Shown here piece by piece: positions 59,477-64,000 of a stretch of DNA of 64,000 nucleotides. The DNA lies in contig NZ_RBZP01000002.1 of assembly GCF_003628505.1 (NCBI RefSeq), forward strand, positions 462,411 to 526,410, written 5' to 3'. The position numbers and the translations under genes are program-made. Position 1 is the first letter of the stretch, and each line of letters opens with the position of its first letter. The notes beneath the pieces are model-generated. The model searched no databases. It saw nothing but the letters and a program-made list of their open reading frames with translations, and had not been told where the DNA came from. This DNA comes from Oceanobacillus halophilus. Its GTDB lineage: Bacteria > Bacillota > Bacilli > Bacillales > Amphibacillaceae.

Positions 59477-60481
59477 TTGTATAATAAAGGCTCTGACAAT
59501 CAGAAAGCAAATCCCATTACGGTTCAAGACATCTGGAAAGCACATCAATCTATTCGACCTGTCGTGAAGAAAACGCCACTCATCTATTCCAAATCATTAT
59601 CTACACAATATGGAGCAAATATTTATTTAAAATATGAACATTTACACGAGAGTGGAGCTTTTAAGATGAGGGGAGCGGTGAATGCCATCAACCAGTTATC
59701 AGAAAAAGAAAAACAGAAAGGAGTTACAACTTTTTCAACTGGAAATCATGGTCTTGCCGTTGCTTTAGCTGCTAAGAAACTGGGGATACCTTCTTGCATT
59801 TGTGTATCCAAAAACGTACCAAATGCCAAATTAGCAAGAATAAAAGAATTGGGTGCAACGTTAGAGGTTTATGGTGAAGGACAGGATGATGCAGAAAAAC
59901 GTTGTTATGCGTTACAGAAGGAACAGGGGTTTACCGTCATACCGCCGTTTGACGATCCCAATATTATTGCTGGTCAAGGAACCATCGCTCTTGAGATTTT
60001 GGAAGAATTACCCACAGTAGATTGCGTTATTGCTGGGCTCTCCGGTGGTGGATTGTTATCCGGTATCGGTCTTGTCATGAAGCATACCAATCCAGATATA
60101 TGTATCTATGGTATCTCTATCGAAAAAGGGGCGGCGATGCATGAAAGCTTAAAAGCCAAAAAGCCCATAACGGTCTCAGAATCTCCTACCCTAGCTGATA
60201 GTTTACTAGGCGGAATAGGCGCCAATAATACCTACACCTTCCCTATGGTTAAGCGCTATGCTGACAAATCCTTCTTAATTCCAGAAACATCTATTGCAAA
60301 AGGAATGGCTTATCTGTATCAAGAGCACGGTATCATTGTAGAAGGGGCAGCAGCGATTGGTGTCGGAGCTCTACTGGATAAGCATTTGCCATTGAATGAA
60401 CAGTCGAATGTTGTGCTCATTGTAAGTGGATGTAATGTTGACTTAGAAGATCATTCACAGGCGATTATGAATTATATTTAG
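59477..60481 (+). CDS. PLP-dependent threonine/serine dehydratase
   Basis: A 334-residue fold-type II enzyme. The PLP lysine is Lys63 in ESGAFKMRGA; STGNHGLAVALAAK and the Gly-rich phosphate loop SGGGLLSG are intact. No C-terminal ACT domain, so it is the catabolic rather than the regulated biosynthetic type. The likely reaction is threonine to 2-oxobutyrate plus ammonia or serine to pyruvate; hydroxyectoine-pathway dehydratases (EutB) look similar and cannot be excluded. TTG start eight bases after AAAGGAG. A long hairpin follows the stop. Confidence 0.85.
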   Translation: MYNKGSDNQKANPITVQDIWKAHQSIRPVVKKTPLIYSKSLSTQYGANIYLKYEHLHESGAFKMRGAVNAINQLSEKEKQKGVTTFSTGNHGLAVALAAKKLGIPSCICVSKNVPNAKLARIKELGATLEVYGEGQDDAEKRCYALQKEQGFTVIPPFDDPNIIAGQGTIALEILEELPTVDCVIAGLSGGGLLSGIGLVMKHTNPDICIYGISIEKGAAMHESLKAKKPITVSESPTLADSLLGGIGANNTYTFPMVKRYADKSFLIPETSIAKGMAYLYQEHGIIVEGAAAIGVGALLDKHLPLNEQSNVVLIVSGCNVDLEDHSQAIMNYI

Positions 60482-60801
60482 CCCTGCTGGTAATGAAGCT
60501 CGATTGGAAACTGATTACTTGGCAGAGATTCCTTTCATCGAGCTCCATTACCTTTCAGCGGTTCCATGTCGTTCATCAACTGCCACTTCCTTCATCGTCC
60601 TCCAAACACTTTTTTGTTATCACAACCGCAAACTTTGTCAAATTTAATCTCCAAAATATTATCTTTATTTGATAACCTTTCAACAAATTGATATTGTTCG
60701 CCTATTCACAGATATTCAGCGTTATAATGTAAATGGTTACATTTTTTCAATTATGTATTAAATTATCTTTCTGACTAATTAAAAAAAGAGGAGTGCATAC
60801 G
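60482..60801. other. Intergenic stretch between the dehydratase and the dehydrogenase remnant
   Basis: Holds the long hairpin at 60489-60556 and the promoter and ribosome site that still precede the broken dehydrogenase gene (TATAAT at 60723-60728). Confidence 0.55.
60489..60556 (+). terminator. Long hairpin, probable terminator of the dehydratase gene
   Basis: GGTAATGAAGCTCGAT pairs with ATCGAGCTCCATTACC (one mismatch) around a 32-nt loop; a weak T tail follows. Confidence 0.5.
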
Positions 60802-61123
60802 ATGAAAGCAGCAGTTTGGTACGATCAAAAAGATGTTCGAGTGGAAGAACGTGAAGTAAAGCAATTGAAAGATACAGATGTATTAGTTTGAATTTAACCC
60901 TATCGTTTTAATGACTTCAGGTGTGAAATTATCCTCCTCTATGGGATATGAACCTGCTACATTTAAAAAATCTGTTGAAGTATTAATGGATGAAAGTATT
61001 AATGTCGAACCAATTATGACCAAAAAAATACAACTCGAAGACATTGTAGAAGAAGGATTCCATTCCTTATCCAACGACTTAAATCAAGCAAAAATCTTAA
61101 TTGAATTAAGCGGAGGAAAATAA
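60802..61123 (+). pseudogene. Remnant of a 2,3-butanediol/zinc alcohol dehydrogenase gene
   Basis: A good ribosome site (GAGGAG) and 29 codons match the N-terminus of Bacillus 2,3-butanediol dehydrogenases (MKAAVWYDQKDVRVEEREVK, ...DVLV). A TGA follows in place of the catalytic core. Twenty bases later, in another frame, a 77-codon stretch matches the C-terminus (GYEPATFKKSVEVLMDESINVEP, IVEEGFHSL, AKILIELSGGK). About 240 central residues with the zinc and NAD sites have been deleted, with a junction near TTAGTTTGAATTT (60883-60895). No active enzyme can be made. Confidence 0.85.
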
Positions 61124-61146
61124 AAAACAGCTGGTGCCATCCAGCA

Positions 61147-61177
61147 GGTGCCTGGCACTCCCCGGATTTTGTCGAAT
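61147..61177 (+). repeat. GGTGCC/GTCGA repeat copy 29 (G subtype)
   Basis: 23 bp after the end of the dehydrogenase remnant. Confidence 0.9.
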
Positions 61178-61199
61178 AGCAAAAGTATTGTAATTCAAG

Positions 61200-61234
61200 A
61201 AAACCCAAACGACATTTATTACCGTTTGGGTTTT
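61200..61234 (-). terminator. Bidirectional terminator of the OppA-like gene
   Basis: AAAACCCAAACG/CGTTTGGGTTTT stem with T-rich tails. Confidence 0.85.
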
Positions 61235-61251
61235 CTTATCTTCCATGACTA

Positions 61252-62931
61252 CTATTCGTTTTCGACCACACTACCCCATTTATACTCATAAGTAGCTCCA
61301 AATGGATTTACATAAACACCTTGTAACTTATCAGAAACAAGCTGCGGAGTGGAGCTTTGATAAATAGGTGCGATTGCAGCATCTTCAAAGAGAATCTTTT
61401 CTGCTTCCAAGAAGGTTTCATATCGTTTATTTTTATCAGTCGCGTAGGTTGTAGCTACATCTTCCATTAATTGGTCATATTCCGTATTGGAATACCCCAT
61501 TTTGTTGTTGCCGCCTTCTGTTACAAACAGATTCAAGAAGGTATATGGGTCAAGGTAATCTGGACCCCATGACGAAATTTGTATGTCATAATCCATTTTT
61601 GCATCCAAGTCTTTACGTTGTTCAAATGGGACGCGTTTTAACTTGATGCTCAAACCTGGAAGATTCGTTTCCAATTGGTTTGCCAGATATTCTCCCATCA
61701 CTTTACTCTCTTCACTATCACTAGAAAGAAGTTCCAGTTCCACGGTATCTTTTCCAAGTTCACTTAATCCCTTTTCCCAGTATTCTTTAGCTGTTTCTGG
61801 ATCATATGTAACAAGATCTCCATTGGCTTCTCGGAAGTCTTCTCCATCTGGAGTTGTTACAAAGTCTTGCGGAACAATACCATTTGCAACAAGTGAGCCA
61901 TCATTTAAAATTTCATCTACTAAAGCTTGCTTGTTGAATGATCGGCTTATGGCAGCACGTACATTTTCATTTGCTAAATCTTCGCTATTCATTTGATTAA
62001 ATTTCAAATAAAAAACAAATGTTTCTGGTACGACTTCATAATCTTCGTGTGTTGAATATTGATCGACAAGGTCTGATGAAAGGTCAGCACGATCTACTGT
62101 ACCTTCTTCGTATAATCGGACAGATGTTTGTGGGTCTTTTACCACTTCAAATGTCAATTCATCTAATTGAACGGTCTCTTTATCCCAGTAGTTTTCATTT
62201 TTAACCAATTCCCACGAATTGCTTGTGCTTGTCCATTTTTCCAATGTAAATGGTCCATTGAAAAGTAAGTTTTCTGATGCAATCGCATAGTTATCAGCTT
62301 GTTCCTCTACAAAGGCTTGATGTTGAGGATAGAAAGTAGGAAACGTGGTAAGCGATTCAAAATATGGTGTTGGATTTTCCAATTCTACAATTAATGTATA
62401 TTCTCCATCAGCTTCAACACCTAACTTTTCCACATCCATTTCTCCATTATTTATTGCTTCTGCATTTTTTACTACACCGTTCATCATATAAGGTCCGTAT
62501 TCTGAGCCAGTATTTGGATCGACTGCACGTCTCCAAGCATAAACAAAGTCATTTGCTGTAACAGGTTCACCATTAGACCAAGCTGCATCCTCACGTAGTG
62601 TGAATGTCCATGTTAAACCATCCTCACTGACTTCATGTTCTGTTGCAATCCCCTCTACCGGATTCGCATCCTCATCTAGTCGATATAGACCCTCCATCGT
62701 GGCACCTAAAAATTGAAATGCATAAGAATCCGTTGCCATCGAGCTATCCATAGAAGGAATAATTTCTGCGTTTAACAAATGAAGAATCTGTTCTCCTCCT
62801 TCAGCCGTTTCGGAAGAGTTATCAGCTGATTCACCAGACTCATCGGATTCCTCAGATTGTCCACCACATGCTGTTAGCACAATTAGCAGTAAACCGAGTA
62901 CCAACAACAATCCCCATCTTATTTGTTTCAT
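61252..62931 (-). CDS. OppA-family peptide-binding lipoprotein, no permease nearby
   Basis: A 559-residue lipoprotein: signal peptide with lipobox LTAC (Cys22), a very acidic Ser/Glu-rich linker (about 23-48), then a SBP_bac_5 domain of the OppA subclass (WTFTLREDAAWSNGEPVTANDFVYAWRRA motif split across about 110-140, and ISSWGPDYLDPYTFLNLF). It binds oligopeptides at the cell surface. No permease or ATPase genes adjoin it, so it probably feeds a transporter encoded elsewhere, or the opp operon in this window. AGGAGG precedes the ATG. It has its own terminator and a dyad upstream. Confidence 0.88.
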   Translation of the reverse strand: MKQIRWGLLLVLGLLLIVLTACGGQSEESDESGESADNSSETAEGGEQILHLLNAEIIPSMDSSMATDSYAFQFLGATMEGLYRLDEDANPVEGIATEHEVSEDGLTWTFTLREDAAWSNGEPVTANDFVYAWRRAVDPNTGSEYGPYMMNGVVKNAEAINNGEMDVEKLGVEADGEYTLIVELENPTPYFESLTTFPTFYPQHQAFVEEQADNYAIASENLLFNGPFTLEKWTSTSNSWELVKNENYWDKETVQLDELTFEVVKDPQTSVRLYEEGTVDRADLSSDLVDQYSTHEDYEVVPETFVFYLKFNQMNSEDLANENVRAAISRSFNKQALVDEILNDGSLVANGIVPQDFVTTPDGEDFREANGDLVTYDPETAKEYWEKGLSELGKDTVELELLSSDSEESKVMGEYLANQLETNLPGLSIKLKRVPFEQRKDLDAKMDYDIQISSWGPDYLDPYTFLNLFVTEGGNNKMGYSNTEYDQLMEDVATTYATDKNKRYETFLEAEKILFEDAAIAPIYQSSTPQLVSDKLQGVYVNPFGATYEYKWGSVVENE

Positions 62932-62955
62932 ATAAACGCCTCCTCTTGTTGTTTT

Positions 62956-62974
62956 ATTAGAACCTCATTCTAAT
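62956..62974. promoter_or_regulatory. Perfect dyad in the leader of the OppA-like gene
   Basis: ATTAGAA-CCTCA-TTCTAAT, 25 bp upstream of the ATG; possible operator or leader hairpin. Confidence 0.35.
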
Positions 62975-63044
62975 AAGTTAAAATAGTACACAATATAATT
63001 ATTATACGAATAAATCAAGCAAAAAGTAAAGCAGGTACCCTTTA

Positions 63045-63082
63045 GGTGCCTGTCACCCCCCGAGATTTGTCGTTTTTTGTCG
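63045..63082 (+). repeat. GGTGCC/GTCGA repeat copy 30 (T subtype, double tail)
   Basis: CACCCCCCG variant with tail GATTTGTCGTTTTTTGTCG; about 110 bp upstream of the OppA-like gene. Confidence 0.87.
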
Positions 63083-63619
63083 TTTATCTTATTAAGGTAC
63101 CGTGGTTAAATTGCGCAAAGACTCATTTATCGTAAGTCTATGTAAAACAATGGTTTAAAAGGAATAAGGTTAGTGAGTATCATTTAAGGGTTTCCTCCAT
63201 CAAATATTACTGCGATAAAGTTTTATCGTAAAATAGGAATTTGGTCGAGAAGTAGATGGAAAAGTAATTAGGATAGAAGGTCTTTTATAAAATTCAGTTC
63301 TTTTCTACTAGAAATCTTAATCTAATTTCTCTGATTGTATATCGTAATAGAATAGAAAAGTAGTAGTTAAAGAATGTTAAACTGAATGAAAAAACATTGA
63401 TGCTTGCAGTTCTATCTGTAATTCTTTTTGTATCTGCACTTACATTTAAAATTATAAAATTGGGGTATTTTATATGATCGGGGAGCGTCTTTGCAGCGCT
63501 TATTATTTTATTTGTCAACAAAGGTGGTGGAAAGTCTGCTAGTCCCTGGGCGCTGGAGCTTGACGTGGCTATTCATGCTTGAAATCTACATCATGTCTAA
63601 TTTTATAATTTCTGCCCAT

Positions 63620-63656
63620 GAAAAAAATCCTAAGATTATAATAATCTTAGGATTTT
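63620..63656 (-). terminator. Terminator of the rRNA operon
   Basis: Perfect 16-bp stem AAAATCCTAAGATTAT with its complement, ending in seven T's on the minus strand. Confidence 0.9.
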
Positions 63657-63660
63657 GCTT

Positions 63661-63777
63661 TGCCTAGCGGCGTCCTACTCTCGCAGGGGGAATCCCCAAC
63701 TACCATCGGCGCTGGAGAGCTTAACTTCTGTGTTCGGCATGGAAACAGGTGTGACCTCTCCGCTCTCGCTACTAGGC
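63661..63777 (-). rRNA. rrf: 5S ribosomal RNA
   Basis: About 117 nt. The minus strand reads GAGGTCACACCTGTTTCCAT, then GCCGAACACAGAAGTTAAGC, and GCGAGAGTAGGACGCCGC near the 3' end, all diagnostic of 5S rRNA. The ends pair (GCCTAG/CTAGGC). It is the last gene of an rrn operon that runs off the right edge, followed by a strong terminator. Ends are placed from the closing helix and may be off by one or two bases. Confidence 0.95.
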
Positions 63778-63902
63778 CTACATGATGTAGGTCGTTCGGT
63801 GTTGTTCACAGGACGTGAACGGTTTTAACCGAACATCCTTTACTTTCTAGGTTTGTACCCTAAAAACTAAATAAGAGTAACTCTAAGACATCTTGAAGAA
63901 GT
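63778..63902 (-). other. 23S-5S intergenic spacer
   Basis: About 125 nt without tRNA genes. It contains GTTCGGT/ACCGAAC and other short complementary stretches expected for rRNA processing stems. Confidence 0.7.
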
Positions 63903-64000
63903 TAGTTAAGTCCTCGATCGATTAGTATTCGTCAGCTCCACGTGTCACCACGCTTCCACCTCGAACCTATCAACCTCATCGTCTCTGAGGGATCTTACTC
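63903..64000 (-). rRNA. rrl: 23S ribosomal RNA, 3' end (partial)
   Basis: The minus strand reads GGTTGATAGGTTCGAGGTGG, then GCTGACGAATACTAATCGAT and CGAGGACTTAAC, the conserved 3' end of 23S rRNA. The gene continues beyond the window. The mature 3' end is placed a few bases after CTTAAC. Confidence 0.93.

Larger units (their letters stand above)
62932..63660. other. Gene-poor stretch between the OppA-like gene and the rRNA operon
   Basis: About 730 bp. It holds the OppA-like gene promoter, a dyad, repeat copy 30 and, at 63401-63475 with a frame change after it, a short hydrophobic frame (MLAVLSVILFVSALTFKI) that may be a decayed small membrane protein. Nothing else is convincing. The 5S terminator closes the region. 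Confidence 0.5.

Noticed and set aside
63294..63521. 75-residue minus-strand frame near the rRNA operon
   Set aside because: No ribosome site or family match; the plus strand there looks like a decayed hydrophobic gene instead.

Overview
The window is about 64 kb of a low-GC Gram-positive chromosome, almost certainly Bacillaceae. Shine-Dalgarno sites are strong, TTG and GTG starts are frequent, and many proteins match Bacillus families (PgcA, YkuI, CspB/CspD, DUF2187, UPF0182, Wadjet). Ion, betaine and peptide transporters are plentiful, which fits a halotolerant Oceanobacillus- or Virgibacillus-like genus, but I cannot fix the genus from the sequence.

Layout. 1-5.1 kb: 3' end of a ComEC-like MBL/helix-hairpin-helix protein, a DUF3006 protein, a TSUP exporter, an ABC ATPase, Hsp20 and phosphoglucomutase pgcA. 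5.6-11.0 kb: a complete peptide ABC operon in the order SBP, permease, permease, ATPase, ATPase, with an intercistronic hairpin after the SBP gene. 11.4-14.7 kb: nickel-pincer cofactor genes larE, larC1, larB and larC2, with LarC split around larB. 14.9-17.1 kb: a small membrane protein, a Y1/RAYT-type transposase and a LysM-NlpC/P60 endopeptidase. 17.2-25.4 kb: a four-gene Wadjet (JetABCD) plasmid-defence operon. 25.6-29.2 kb: a repetitive coiled-coil protein and UPF0182. 29.6-32.3 kb: a NitT/TauT-type ABC transporter. 32.9-41.9 kb: CorA, an LCP transferase, galE, DUF2187, metA, a BCCT transporter, a cold-shock protein, an isochorismatase-family hydrolase and an RNase H-like protein. 42-49.8 kb: DUF2207, a secreted serine hydrolase, purU, ugd and ykuI. 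50-62.9 kb: an MFS transporter, a GATE-domain permease with an amidohydrolase, glycerate kinase, an HtrA-like protease, a zinc-ribbon/TPR gene interrupted by a stop, an AGCS symporter, a threonine dehydratase, a butanediol dehydrogenase remnant and an OppA-like lipoprotein. The right end is the 5S gene and the 3' end of 23S rRNA, both on the minus strand.

The outstanding feature is a dispersed intergenic repeat of about 31 bp. It consists of a short palindrome (GTGCC-T-GGCAC or the T variant) followed by a C-rich spacer and TTTTGTCGA. I count 30 copies in both orientations, plus two hairpin-only versions built into terminators. Copies often touch stop codons, sometimes supply codons or initiation regions, and occur as direct and inverted pairs. 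The only transposase gene in the window is a REP-associated-type Y1 transposase flanked by such copies. I read this as a Firmicute REP/RAYT-like system. In addition, two nearly identical 103-bp composite repeats in direct orientation bracket a 9-kb segment that contains the whole Wadjet operon.
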